From Exaiptasia diaphana (lineage: Eukaryota > Cnidaria > Anthozoa > Actiniaria > Aiptasiidae), in contig NW_018384102.1 of the NCBI RefSeq assembly GCF_001417965.1, forward strand, positions 726,777 through 790,776: a stretch of DNA of 64,000 bases, given 5' to 3'. Each line of letters begins with the position of its first letter. The stretch's first letter is position 1. The translations under genes were made by a program, and so were the position numbers. Shown here piece after piece: positions 46,072 to 58,615 of this stretch. A model generated the notes under the pieces. That model was not told the origin of the DNA, searched no databases, and saw nothing but the letters and a program-made list of their open reading frames with translations.

Positions 46072-48899
46072 ACCTGCGTTTATTTCAAACGTACTGAAAT
46101 ACCATTAAAATGGTCGAATAAATGGTGGGATCTTTTGTGGATAATTAATTAGTACAAAAGGCCGATTAGTCCATATCACAAGCCCGCCATTTTGAATGGT
46201 TTTGCAATGTATCATGGGATATATATCNCTTTCTTCATCAAAACAAATCGCTAAAATCGTAAAAGCAAATTAATTTCGATTTTTCCACAGACAAAATATG
46301 TTTCTTTTCATTTTTTGCTTGATTTGCCTAGTAAATGGAAATTCTTGATAAACTGTACATTTTTTGGAGGTTTTTCTTGCTGTATTTCCTTGCATGTTGA
46401 TATTTGTTTGTTTTTTCGCTTCTGAGATTAACTACAATTTCAATATTTCCCAATGTTTTTCGAAAACTGATGATGTAAAGTGAAATACAAGTGCTACAGT
46501 AGTACATTGTAATCAATTTGGAGTAAATCATGTTGTGGATGACTTCTGTGAACCAGGCTATATTTGGGAAGTAGTAAAGGTGTAATATTAGGGTGTATGA
46601 AGAGCACTGAGCAGTATTCTTATGTGTTTCTCTTTATATATTCAGATGTTTTACCTTTGAAAAATGCCTTATGTTGGAACTATATATCCTAGTCTTATAA
46701 GACAAATCAGTTAAAACTAACTTGAATCACATACTGATTTTCTTGAAAATGAACTCTAGTTTCCTGCCGCATACATGTTCAAACGCGCGTTAAAATCCCC
46801 GCTCTTTGCCCCGCTTCGAAAACAATTCATCAAAATTCCGACCCCCCGGGGCAATCTTGCTGTAAAACCACGTTAAAAACGCATCACGTCCCCGTTCAGT
46901 GCACCGCTAGCCCCAGGTATCGGGGGTCGGGGGTTTCAATTGACTAGTGCATAAATTGAATTGATACAAATGAAGCATTCAAAATCTATCGATTTTGTAC
47001 GTCGTGTAATAAATTAATAAAGTTGAATGGAGAAAATAATACGAACCAACAACGAGCAAGCAAAAAAAAAAAATTAAAAAAAAAATCGAATAAAATTAGT
47101 ATAGAATGGAATAGAAAAGTAAAATTCCTGGTTTCAGAGGATTCTTATATATATAAACACAGAGAAGAGAAAGATACAGAGAAGCTTCCATAGAAAACAA
47201 AACAGATGCATGTTTTGGGCTTCCTGTGTGATGTCAGTCAAGTCGCATCCAAGAACTCCATTTCCAAGAATACGCTTTTAATTAGAAGACGTTTGATTAA
47301 TATCAAAACCAAAGAACTATACGTATTTTGAGATGAAAGAAGGCAATATTTTGGTACAGATAGCTGTTTGTTGTGGTAAACGGCAGTTATGCCGAGTGGA
47401 GTGGGAAGCCCACATAATAATATAAAAATTAGGTAACACCTAATAGCGGAGCTCCAATAGCAATATAGAAGCTGAAAATGATTATCTAGTACTGCCATTT
47501 CAAAGGTAGATGCTTTGTTCTAAGGAATGTGAGCTACAACAGTTTTGTTGACATGCGAACAAATATTATAAAGAGTATGTTTATGAGAATTTAGTTCGTA
47601 CTAATATTGACTTCGGTAGACTTTGTTCCGTTGGATGAAGTTTAAAATTATAATCTATTAAGGTCAATTAATTAAAAGTAAACTGAAAGCTTCTCGGCAA
47701 AAGTAGTCTACATAAGCTTACAATAATCAACAATGTTTCAATAATCGATATATTGAACCCGGACTACTCGAACTTCACATAATCACAGAAAACTGTATAC
47801 AAAAATATATTTTTTACCTTCATTATCGAACTTCCGATAAATTATCGTTCAAAGGTCATCTTCAACAGAGCCATACTTGTTTCAAGCATAGGTTTCATCA
47901 ATTTATTAAGTCATTCAAGACTGTAGATTCTTTGTTTTTATTAATCTCTCTCAATCTAACTGCTAGATGGTCTTGGTTTCGAAATCTCCACACTTTTAGT
48001 CGACAAAGCAACTTCGCATAGATCCCTGCTTTTTCCCATATTGGTCCATATTATTGAAGTATTTCCAATAAAGTATCATCTCTTTTTGTTTTCGAAATAT
48101 CAAAGTAAAATCCTTTTTTCTAATATCACTTTTAAGATGGGCCTAAATTGCTTTTCATCTTCGCAAATCGATTTCCCGGATTAGATGTGCGGACGCGTCG
48201 AAGTTATGACAAAATTGGCGGGAATATTTCTGTGTTGTTATTTCGCTCTTCAGTGGATTTTTTCCTTGTTATTAATTGTTCTAATATTATTAATATGTAA
48301 TATAAATGTTTAAGGTAAAAATTTCGATCTTTCAACAAATACTTGGCGCTTTCTTTCCTTTTCGAGCGGAGTATGGGTTTCCTGTGGTGGTACACGGAAT
48401 CCAGGACGGAAGGACGGACGGAAACGTGCGTACGTGCGGGAACCCTGTGTCGGTCCATGGAAAATCGACTCGATGGTATACCAGTTTTTCTTAGCTATGG
48501 TGCTCCGCTATAATATAGACCACAGAACAGTATACTGCTTTACTGGATAAACCCAGGTCAAAATGACATGTATCCCACTCTAGGGAATGCGTATTTCAAT
48601 AATGGAGTTGCCCTGGTCACAGGTTAATGTTTTTAAAGTTTCAATAGCCCATGTATGGCCATAATGCGGGCCCGTTGGGACAAGACGTTTATTTAGGGGC
48701 GATCCATTCGACTTTTGAGGGGGGTGGGGAAGGAAGATGTACTTAGTGCAGGAATTTATTTCGACTTCAGGCGCGCTTGTAATATTTTTTCGGTAAACTT
48801 TCAAAAGCTTTAGTGGATATTTTTCAAAATTTTGCAATGCAGGAAATTGTTTTCAAAATCTTCCGTCCTCCCCCTCAAAAGTCTAATTGATCGCCACAT
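46072..48899. other. Intergenic; no gene seen
   Basis: Nothing coding recognised. There is a GC-rich patch at 46795-46935 containing CCCCCCGGGG and GGGGGTCGGGGG, and an A-tract region at 47059-47090. The short frame at 48306-48494 is fortuitous. Confidence 0.4.
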
Positions 48900-49103
48900 G
48901 GCCGATTTAGACGGTACAACTTTTGCCCACAACCATCGCAAGCAACCCGCGTAAGTCGTCCTTACAACTTGGCTACAACTGTCGTAGGGCTATTAAGCAA
49001 TTGTTTTAAATCCCTACGACAGTTGTAGCCAAGTTCAAGGACGACTTACGCGGGTTACATGCGGTGGTTGTAGGCAAAAGTTGTGCCGTCTAATAAATCG
49101 GCC
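48900..49103. mobile_element. Foldback MITE with GGCCGATTTAGACGG ends
   Basis: Arms of about 88 bp (left GGCCGATTTAGACGGTACAA, right TTGTGCCGTCTAATAAATCG ending GCC; inner TACAACTGTCGTAGGG faces CCCTACGACAGTTGTA) with about 22 bp between them. No clear target duplication. Confidence 0.75.
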
Positions 49104-49316
49104 TTTACCGGTAGCCACAATCACTCAACTGGAACAGTTATAACAATGTTTGTTTTGTATTCTATTCCCCTTGTGCATTTATTGCGTACTTAAAAAGACT
49201 GTTCCATTTGAGTGATGGCTGACTGTGTCACTAAATAAGAGCTATAAGACAGTTTATGAGCATTTTGTACTCTAGTGGTAAACTTTGTTCATATTGTGAT
49301 CTTTTTTATGTTTCAG

Positions 49317-49349
49317 TGATTTTGAGTTTGAAGTGTTTGACAGCACAAG
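49317..49349 (+). CDS. Candidate 33-nt signal-peptide exon of the CUB gene
   Basis: It has an acceptor TTTTTTATGTTTCAG and a donor CAAG|GTAAAT. Read in the phase required by the next exon, it encodes ILSLKCLTAQ plus the first base of Gly, which would give ..LTAQ-GQCSG at the junction and resembles the end of a signal peptide. Its first two bases are TG, so an upstream exon ending in A could form a split ATG; otherwise the start lies further upstream. The exon lies 1.65 kb from the first CUB exon, so assignment is tentative. Confidence 0.35.
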
Positions 49350-50852
49350 GTAAATTATGTTGTGTTCTGTTAACTCAGACATAATCCATAATTGCAAACA
49401 GAATCGCCTTTTCAGATGCTTTTTTTAGATTCTATTTAAGATCTGACCAATGTATATAGCCAAACAGTAAACTGATACATGCTTACGACATAAACCAGAA
49501 GTAGCTTATGGATTGAAAAATATTCTTATTGAATTAAACAAGAAGTAAGAAAATGTCCTTTTCGTACAGACAAGCAATTTTTCTTGGTTTGACCGTGAAC
49601 GAATTTTAAAACTACAGGAGCATCATTCCGTAATGCAAGATCTAAGAGCTCTACGGAACTAAGCAAATTCACATCTTGTCTTAAAAAGACAACAACGCTG
49701 ATAACACCATCACTTGGAGCATCATAGCACCCCCATAGCACGCGCCAAGCATATAACATCGGTAGCAAGTGAAGCAACTTATGTTTGCTTGAAAAATACA
49801 TTATCTACACCTGCCATCGAAAAATGTGCTCATTAAACAGAACGCAACGAACTCACATCGTGCAGGCACAGCAGAAAAGCATTGCTCTGTAACAATTAAC
49901 TCTACTAATTGAACAACTATATGTTCACTGATATGTTAATAGCCCTTCACATGCTATATAATTCATTGTAGTCTCCGCTTGAATGTTAATAATTAAATAT
50001 CCTGAAGAGTGTCTCGCTTTGATGCAAAAGGTTACTGCCTTTCAAGATGGCGCTTGAAACTGTAAAATGGAGTATTATAGGTTGAAATTTAAGTTTTGTA
50101 ACAGCTAGTTTACCCAGTAAACTTATGTAGGTTGTAAATGAACTGATGACTTTCAAGAAGCCTGTGTGTTAATAAGCTCTCTAGTTGTACATCTTAGAGT
50201 GCCTTTATTCAAACTGAAAAATGCGCCAAATCCGTCGAGAAAATCAGGGAGAGATGTATTTTTAGGTAGCTTTTTTTGACCGGGGCTGTAAACAAACTGG
50301 CAAAGTCATTTAAACGTTTTGTAAAATGCAATTTTACCAGTTCTCCAAGCTTTAGAATGTAAGTGAAGCCAATGTTTTAGCAATGTTTATACCCTTTCGT
50401 AAGAGTTCAATATAATATGACGTTTGGCGACGCATTCAATTTTTTTAATTCTTCTTCTCTTCTCGGCTATGATAGTTTTACGTAGATTTGAAGTTTGTAT
50501 ATCGATAACATTCAGAAATAGCGCCCCCTCTAGAACTGTGAAAAAAAACCCTCTTGAACCTTCACCATCTAAAATCCTAAAAGCTTTTTAGTGTAGTTTT
50601 CTATGCCCCCTGATTTTCTCGACGGTTGCTTTGGCGCGCTTTTACTAATTTATGTGGCGTCATCTAAATAGTCATTTAGTTAACTAACTATCGCACAGTT
50701 TGACTAAAAGCATTCTAAATTATCTCAGTTTTCACTTGAATTGTTTCTTAATTTTTGACTTAATTCGAATGGTGTTCAGGAAGCAAGTTGTGTCAGTTGT
50801 GTGAAATATTTACCTGTGTGCATACTAAAATCAGAAATCACGACTAAATGGC
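49350..50852. other. Putative first intron of the CUB gene
   Basis: No recognised coding or repeat content before the small foldback at 50853. The minus-strand frame at 49526-49801 shows no domain. Confidence 0.35.
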
Positions 50853-50931
50853 TAGTCTCCTTCGCAGCCTCCCCTTTTGTCGGGCTTCCTGTCAGGAAGC
50901 CCGACAAAAGGGGAGGCTGCGAAGGAGACTT
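50853..50931. mobile_element. 79-bp perfect palindrome with 9-bp target duplication
   Basis: Arms of about 37 bp (GTCTCCTTCGCAGCCTCCCC and its complement) meet almost at the centre. Identical 9-mers CTAAATGGC flank it at 50844-50852 and 50932-50940. The 9-bp duplication suggests Mutator-type mobilisation. It sits 70 bp before the CUB1 exon and creates a spurious Arg-rich open frame from 50848. Confidence 0.8.
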
Positions 50932-51000
50932 CTAAATGGCAAAGTAAGTGTAAAAAAATATTATTGTAATCTAAATCTTGTAATTGTTTTAACCCTCCAG

Positions 51001-54000
51001 GCCAGTGTTCTGGTCTATTGGATCTCAATGCTTACTCAAGTACTGAACACTTCATACAAAGCCCAGGATACCCATCAGACTATCCAAAGAGTTCCTACTG
51101 TAGATGGAGATTAACAGCACCAATGGACTACCATGTACAACTGACATTTCTTGAATTTAATACTCATTCAGGTCTTCATTTTGGAGCTTGCTATTTCTTC
51201 ATCAGTGATATCCTGGAGGTGTATGACTCATCATATGAATCCAGCAGCAAGCGAATTGGAAGATACTGTGGTTCTGATTTGCCAGCAACTGTCGGATCGT
51301 CTTCTAGATACCTGTATATCAGGTTCAGAACTTATCATACAAGTTCTGTGGTATCAAACTATAGATTTAAAATGAAATATAAAGCAGTGAAAGCTCCAAG
51401 TAAGTATGTATATTGTAGTGTTAGTGCGATAAAGTAGCCTTTTTGGGGTTGTATCGTAGGATCTTTGTTTTCAAAATTTTTCTTTTTCATAGAGTCAGGG
51501 TTTCAAAAGGTGTTTTGTGACAATGAGCCTAAACAGTCTTTATAAAAATGTTCAAAACCGAAACGCAAAACCTATGGTATACAAGAAGATCAAGGTTTTT
51601 ATAGAGAGCTTATTATATAGTTTCACGTTTTTTTCAATATTGTGCACTGATTTGGTGCTTGTATTTTCACTTTTTTAGAGATGTAAGCTTTCAAATTGTT
51701 GCGTATGTGCAATCAGTGATACAATTAGCCTATACTTTCTCTCTTAAAATCGGAGTTTTTAAAACTGGCATATCGTAAAAACTATTTTATCTAGAAGGCC
51801 CAAATTTTCAAAAAAGCTTATTATGCCATGTTCGTTTGATATTCAGTGGTTATTTGGGTTAAAAGGGAAATGTCTATGCTAATGAGTAAAAATGTAAGCA
51901 TGCATTGACGCCAGCAAAGATTCAATCGAATATCTGTCGTTTTCAACCATTCATAAAGATAAAAGACAGGCGGCCATGTTGGAGGAACAAGCGATAGAAA
52001 CTAATGAGAAATCCTTTGTTGAAGTTCCTCCAAGATGGCCGCTGTGACGTAACCTGAAAACGAAGAATGGTGTGATATGGTTCTATGGTGTATTTGAAGT
52101 GATCAATGTCCAATGTCCAATGATTTTTGTTTGCAGGTCAAGATGATTCCACGTGTTCTCCATTTTTTCTATCTTCAATCAACTCCAATATCAAAGCGTC
52201 ATCATCTCTCTACACTTCAAAATACATTGAAAGTCCTTTGTATCCCAACAAATACCCAAGCAAGATCAAGTGTGTTTGGTATATAACAGCATCAACAAGT
52301 GCAAACAAAATTCAGCTGACTTTATCAGAAGTGAAGATATACAGTGACATACCCTATTATTGCAGCTCAGCCGGTTCAGACGATGTTCTTACCCTACGGG
52401 ATGGTAAAACTACCAATAGCAGTATGCTGAAAACAATTTGTGGTCCACAATCTTCACCACAAACAATAACATCATCAGGACGATCCATGACAATTATATT
52501 CACTAGCAATCAGAAAAACTACAAAAATGGATCTACAACACGATTCAAGTTGCAGTATCGGGAAATAGATCCTGAAGCAGGTAAAGCTTACTGTAAATCT
52601 TTTGTTGTCCATTTCTGACACATTTAACCAACTAAACTAATCAATCTATTTTTACGTTAAGTGAATATGTGAGTTGTTTTAAACTGAGGACTACTTGGCC
52701 AGAATTGTTGGTTGTTACCCTGCATTTTGCTAAGAAAATAAACCTTAATTTTACAACCACGCCTAAAAAGTATTATATCAAGATTTTTATCGTACTTCTC
52801 CTCATTCCTTGGTGCTAAATGATTAAAGTGTCAATGGATGACATGCGCAGTAACAGTCTCACCTCTAACGGACTTTGAAAGTATTACCTTCGAGGTAAAT
52901 CATTTTGTGGTGCTTTTGACACACTTTGGAATATTCTAGATCTGTTTACGTTTACGAGCTGATTTATGTCGCGACAACTTGGAGTCATAAACTTGAAAAC
53001 ACCAGCCTAATGTTTTCAAGTTTACTCGCGCCTGCGTGCCATTGACAGTGTCCCTTTAACAATACTAAATGAATTTGTTAGTAGACAACGCCTTAAATAT
53101 GAGAATGATATATAAATATATATTGTTGCAGCGAGATGACTCATCGTCTTTTCAGTGTCTTTTTTATATTGCTTGCATTTGAATTTTTGTCTCTTATTAT
53201 TTCAAAAAAATAATTAATTTTTCTCCTCAACACTTCCTTTTTGAGAAGCAAATTATTCTATTTACTGAATAAGGTGATAAATAATAAGGCTGTGGATACC
53301 GCGTATTTTAAAGCGATATATAACTAAAGTCAAAATTACACAGCTATATTTTCATGTGATATACTTACGCTGGGTCGACCACTACCGTCAGGACGAAGCT
53401 TGTGATTGCTCGACACAAATTATGTCAGACAATGCCTATTGTTCTACTGGACATCTCGTTTTTTGTATTTCCTGCCTCTAAATGTCGGTGCACATCCGAT
53501 AAAACCGGACCAGAGGGTGTCAATGGGGGTACCCAAAAGTCAGTTAACTACTAATCTTTGGGTCAAAAGTCAATTAACTACTATATTTTTGAAAAGTCAG
53601 TTAACTATTAATGTTAGATAGGAACTTTTGGTTTGTATCTAATGTCATTTGCATTATAAATTGCATTTATAATGCTAACATCACCAATAAGCTGATTTGT
53701 GCAATCATTTTATGTATATGGGTTGCAATAAGTTACTTGCAGCATTTACGTAAGAATACAATGACAAATATCTGATAAGTTTTTACTGATTTTAAACATA
53801 GTATATTAACTATGATAGAAACCAACGATGACCTTGACAAAGCCAGCCATTGTCTGGTCAACAAGTTCAATGCTCGAGAGGATAGCCTGGGTGCTCGTGA
53901 AACGTGATCTGTGCATCGGAGCTTGACTACTCAATCAGTGACCAGTTAGAAGACCCAAAAAACTGTTGGATAGTAGATTTTTATAAAGACGCAATTACAG

Positions 54001-56318
54001 GCGCGTAGCGTGGACGTTGCTAATATACGCATATGGCCGGTACCGCGACACATACATCTTATTTTGGATTGGGGGCTAACGACCTCCGAAGGTGGGAGTA
54101 TTAAGGGGATCGGGGGGTCCTCCCCCAGGAAATTTTGAAATAATTACTATCGGAAATGCGATTTTCAGCGTTTTGAGGGACATCGAGAGCATATAAATGC
54201 ATCAAATCGAAAATCGAAATCGAACCGAAAATTTTAATATTTTTTCACACTAGTACGCACATGCGTATATGNGTAAAGGACTCTACGCGCCTGTATTAAA
54301 TGTTAGTAAGAAAGTCAGTTAAATATACGATTTTCATTAGTCAGTGAACTACTATTTTTAAGCCAAAAGTCAGTTAACTATTAACCCCATTGACACCCTC
54401 TGGCCAATATTAGCCTTTATTATTAGTAATTATCAACTTTTAGTATATAAAGTCGGAGTGTTTTTTTTCCAAATCCCATGAAATACACAACAGCGTATTA
54501 CAACTTATAACACTTATTTATTAGCGTCTTGTTATGATGATTTCCTTATGGATTCAGCTCGAAATCCAGTTCGTTTTTAAAAATCCGGCCGATTCGTGGA
54601 TAATCGACAAAATAAATCTAAAATGACGATTCATGTCATTTCTTAAAAAAATATGGAGATAGATGAGCGGACCTTCAGCTTCTCTGGGAGGGTACACGTG
54701 CAGCCAGTGCACACCCTGGTTACGGTCCTGAATGATTATTTTTAATGAATGCTTTAGCGCTCATTTGATTTTGTTTATCATTAAATTATAAAGATTGTTG
54801 TTTGCAATGTTTTGCAGGGGGATCTCTATGCTCATCTTCAAACTCAAATTATACTAACAACAACATCAGGCTAGAGTCATCCCCTTATACCAAATACATC
54901 AAGAGTCCTTGGTATCCCTACAACTATCCAAGGAACATACAATGTACCTGGTACATCACTGCATCTTCAAGCTCCAAGAGAATTGTGTTGATTTTATCCG
55001 ATGTCAAGATATATAATGAGGTGAAGTATTTCTATTCATGCCATTTCTACTCTGACAAAGTGGATATGCTGACAATAACTGATGGATCAAGTACTAAAAG
55101 TCAGAATCTGAAATCGGTTTGTAGTAGTGTTTCATCTTCAACAGTTCGCTCTACTGGAAAATACATGACAATAAAGTTCAAGACTAATTCTGATGACTAC
55201 TTTGTAACCAATAATGCAGGATTCAAGTTAAAGTACTATGAGACTGAGATAAAGCACTATGAGCCTAAACCTGAGTCGGCTTCAAGTGAGTTTTTTACCA
55301 CAATTGTAAATGTTCTTGATATCTTGTTGGTCGAGCTGTGTGGTAAATAAAACTACATACCGCGATCTCAACATTGTCCTTTTTTATGGGATTTCTTACA
55401 AACTGTAGAATATTTTTGTCGTAGATGAACAACAACTTTGAAATTCGATCACGCAAACCGTGGTAAATAGCAGGACATACCACGAGGAACTATCATAAGT
55501 TTGTTAAACCGCATACATGTATTTTACATTATGAATTGAATCTTAGGGCAGCCTAAGGCAGATAATATTGTTCATATTTTTCCTGTGGGATGTTAAATCT
55601 TATCAAGCTCATCATTATGTACTAAAATGCAAGGATAGTCTAAGAATTAAAAAAAATATTATAACTGAAATGTTATTGACTAACAAGTCATCTCCGATTT
55701 GTATTGATGTAGTTTTCTTTTTCTTCCAGATGTTGGTATGATCGTTGGCATAGTGTTTGGTGTGATTTTTGGTCTTGGTCTTCTATTAGTTTGCTGTGTT
55801 TGGGTGCGTAAACGACAAAGTAATGCAGGCAATGTACAGAGAGTTCCTGCAGCTGCAACAACACATTTGACAACTATGACAGCAAGTCATGCACCAATCG
55901 CTCCTGGTGCACCACAGTACCCTATGCAGACACAAGGTGGACCTCCTGCACAGGGTAGCTTTGTTGTACCTGCTGGAAGCTATCCACCTCCAGGCCAATC
56001 AAGCTACCCATCTGATAAAGGTAGCTACCCACCACCTCACGGCACCTTCGCACTACCAGGTCACAGTCACCCATTACCAATTCAAGGTACATACTCCCCA
56101 CCTGGAGGCTACTCACCTTACCCTCAAGTGAGCTATATTCCACCAGTTAATGGTCCTGTTTCAGGTGATCCACCTCCACAATATCCAGGGATAAATGCTG
56201 ATTCATCACAGGCACCTCCTGCCTTCAACCCCAGTTTCATGGACCACCTCAAGCCAGTCCACCATATTTGACAGGTGGTTCTGGATATCCTTTGCAACCT
56301 GGCACACAACAAAACTAG
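51001..56318 (+). CDS. Type I membrane protein with three CUB domains and a Pro-rich tail
   Basis: Exons are 51001-51399 (CUB1), 52137-52580 (CUB2), 54818-55285 (CUB3) and 55730-56271 or 56318 (membrane plus tail). All junctions are phase 1, as in shuffled extracellular modules. Each CUB has the four expected cysteines: CUB1 QCSG, YCRW, GACYF, RYCGS; CUB2 STCSP, IKCVW, YYCSS, TICGP; CUB3 SLCSS, IQCTW, YSCHF, SVCSS. The last exon begins with a membrane span (MIVGIVFGVIFGLGLLLVCC), a basic stop-transfer VRKRQ, and a cytoplasmic tail rich in Pro, Gly, Tyr and Ser with repeated GSYPPP-like units and a PPxY WW-binding motif (PPPQY). The printed frame stops at 56271 (HHI). The +1 frame continues in matching composition (PQFHGPPQASPPYL..) to TAG at 56318, implying a one-base slip near the CCCC at 56229-56232. 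Likely a surface receptor or adhesion protein; partner unknown. A possible signal-peptide exon is at 49317-49349. Confidence 0.85.
53510..54403. mobile_element. TIR element with CCAGAGGGTGTCAATGGGG ends and nested MITE
   Basis: A 19-bp inverted pair bounds 894 bp. Subterminal AGTCAGTTAACTACTA-like motifs occur about three times at each end in inverted orientation. A CAGGCGCG MITE (53998-54293) is inserted within it. A similar end, TTAACCCCATTGAGACCCTC, occurs at 60330-60352. It lies in the CUB2-CUB3 intron. Superfamily not assigned. Confidence 0.75.
53998..54293. mobile_element. MITE with CAGGCGCGTAGCG ends, copy 3 (296 bp)
   Basis: Ends read CAGGCGCGTAGCGTGGAC and CTCTACGCGCCTG, flanked by AATTA and TATTA (4/5 match). 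The interior resembles 6038-6652 (GGGCTAACGACC, GGGAGTATTAAGG). It is nested inside the element at 53510-54403 and is therefore younger than it. Confidence 0.8.
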
Positions 56319-58319
56319 CAGCCCGTCGTAGGTTTAGCACTATGGATAGTATGATCCAGGAACTTCAAATCAGTCAAATAACGATACCCAATAGAACTTG
56401 TGATTCCAGACACAAGACAACTAAACTAGTGGCCTCACAAAAGTCATGGTTGATTGAGATCGTAGTGTTTGGAATCACCTAGTACGTATACATAAAGTCA
56501 ATTGAAAAAGGTTGTGGATTGAGGTATATAATGATATCATATATAACGACATTGATAAAACGCCTAATGACATGCAGAATTACATCCAAAGGCTTCATCT
56601 ACCTAGATTCATATTGTATACTTTTCCTCGTATCGCTCACTTTTTTTGCTTTTTTTTTCCTTGTAAAGCTATAAATTTTTTATATTTTTTATACTAGTCT
56701 TCATTTTTTATCGTCCTCGACTTGAATAGTCCCAGACTAACTGCGAGGTCTGAATCAACTGTAATTGCTGCTTATTGAGGTCTTAATAAATAGTTGTGTC
56801 GATTTATGACAAAATACTACTACAGACAATAGGAACAGCACCTTACCGATGAAATCCAATGTGCAGAAATGCCAAAAAATATTATGTTTAAATGATTTTG
56901 AATATAGAGAAAAGCACAGTTGCCATATTCTTGCACATCCTTTCGAAATGCATCCATTTTTTATTGAAGTGATTTCTGTTGGTCAGTTTTGTAGAAATAT
57001 AAATGTACAACGTACTCAGAAGACTTTCGTGGGTTTTGGGTTGCCTTGAAATTTCATTTAGACATTTTTTAATTGATATATTATGAAACTCATTATAATA
57101 TGTCTATATTCAGGAGGGGATCCAGGGGAGGTGCTTTGGGTGCGGACGCATCTCCTCTTTTTTGACGACGCGTTTTTTAAATATATATCAGTATAGACGT
57201 TTTTTTTCTGCTGTTTAAACTCCTGTTGTACTTTCATCGAGAAAAAGAGTAGCATACACAACATGTGTCTGCCACTATGCTGCTTAACAATCTATTTTAG
57301 TAGTGTAGTCAAAGATACGTTGCAATAAAAGTCAATTTACTTCTGTTCAAATTGTGCATAATTTTCTTGTTCTAGACAATAATGATCAGTTCCATATATT
57401 ACTGAAAAAAGCACCCTGATATTTACTTATCTTAATCCACAACCTTTTTACAATTAACTGTATGTTAATTCAACCTTGTAGTCATGTGTTGATATAAGTC
57501 GGGTGTTAGATTAAATGGAGTGCATGTTGACTCTGGGCAACCTGTACATAATGTAGAAAATACAAACAACTTAACCAAAAAGACTCTTACAAAAATCTCT
57601 TGGTGTGAGCTAGATTATTAAGTCTCCCTGACGGAACCTCTTGTAGTCCCATTGATTGAATAGTGTAATAGGTAATAAACATAGTGATTGCAGCTGAATA
57701 TATATCAAGTATATTATCGTATGAGGAAGTGGCTGATCCCAATTAAAGAGTGCTCAATACACATAAAGTGTAGAGCTAGTTATATATATGATATCAAAGA
57801 GGCAAGATTTTGCTGTAACTCCGAGTTTCGTGCTACGCACTCATCAGACAGTATTTAATAAGTATATTATCAAGTTATGTTTCATGATTAGTTTTAAAAA
57901 GCCTTTTTTTCTTAAAAGACATCACATTCAATTGTCAGTTCGAATAGTGATTTTATTTTATTTTTTCGTAATGGCAATCATTATTTGAGCATCTATTCAA
58001 ATGCCTACCTGCTTACTCTTAATATTTTTCTCTGTTGCCATTCAAGCTGATATTATAAATGCATAAACAACTATTTTTGTATTGTTGATTGAAAGAGAAA
58101 GAACAGAAGAGCATGAACCAAATTTATATTGAATGCATAGTAGTATAAAACTGGTAGTTTAAGTAATACAAAATAAAAACATTGAATAAAAACAAGTTCA
58201 AATAGACCTGGATACTTCATGGAGGATGGGTAAATTTGGAATGGGATCATGGACTGGTGAGAAGTAGGGAGGGAGAGGATCGACTGATGGATAATTTTTT
58301 GATCATATTAAGTAGATGA
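56319..58319. other. 3' flank of the CUB gene; nothing recognised
   Basis: AT-rich, with several AATAAA-like sites (for example near 56784) that may end the CUB transcript. No gene or repeat identified. Confidence 0.4.
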
Positions 58320-58615
58320 AGTGGCAGTTTGGGTAATTGTCTTGGCCTGGCGTTGTATGAACCCCTGGTAGTGGGTGGATGTCATCACTTATAACTGCCC
58401 ACCTGTTGCTGGCTTCACTAATAGATGAGTAGTGTCATGGTCTAGCTGGTTGTCATGGCCTAGCTGGTTGTCATGGCCTAGCTGGTTGTCATGGCCTAGC
58501 TGGTGGTGAGTAGCCGTCTGGTGGTGGATAGCTGCCTTGCTCTTGCAGTGGGTGGCTGCTTTGCCCTGGTGGTTGATAGCTTTAGCTTGAACTGGGATGG
58601 GTAGCTGGATTTGGA
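58320..58615 (-). pseudogene. Inverted relic of the CUB-gene tail exon
   Basis: On the minus strand 58488-58588 reads SYQPPGQSSHPLQEQ, then GSYPPPDGYSPPARP and a stop. This closely parallels the CUB protein tail (GSYPPPHG, GHSHPLPIQGTYSPPGGYSP). The surrounding sequence keeps the same Pro/Tyr/His flavour in broken frames. No membrane span or CUB exons are seen on this strand. It appears to be a partial inverted duplicate that has decayed. Confidence 0.6.
58434..58505. repeat. Four tandem 18-bp units
   Basis: The unit GTCATGGCCTAGCTGGTT is repeated four times (first unit TCTAG, last ends in G). It lies inside the tail-exon relic. On the minus strand each unit carries an in-frame TGA after PARP, confirming that this relic is not translated here. 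Confidence 0.85.

Noticed and set aside
50848-51114. Arg/Leu-rich open frame as N-terminus of the CUB protein
   Set aside because: It is generated by the palindromic insertion and overlaps CUB1 in the wrong frame; the CUB exon has its own acceptor at 51000.
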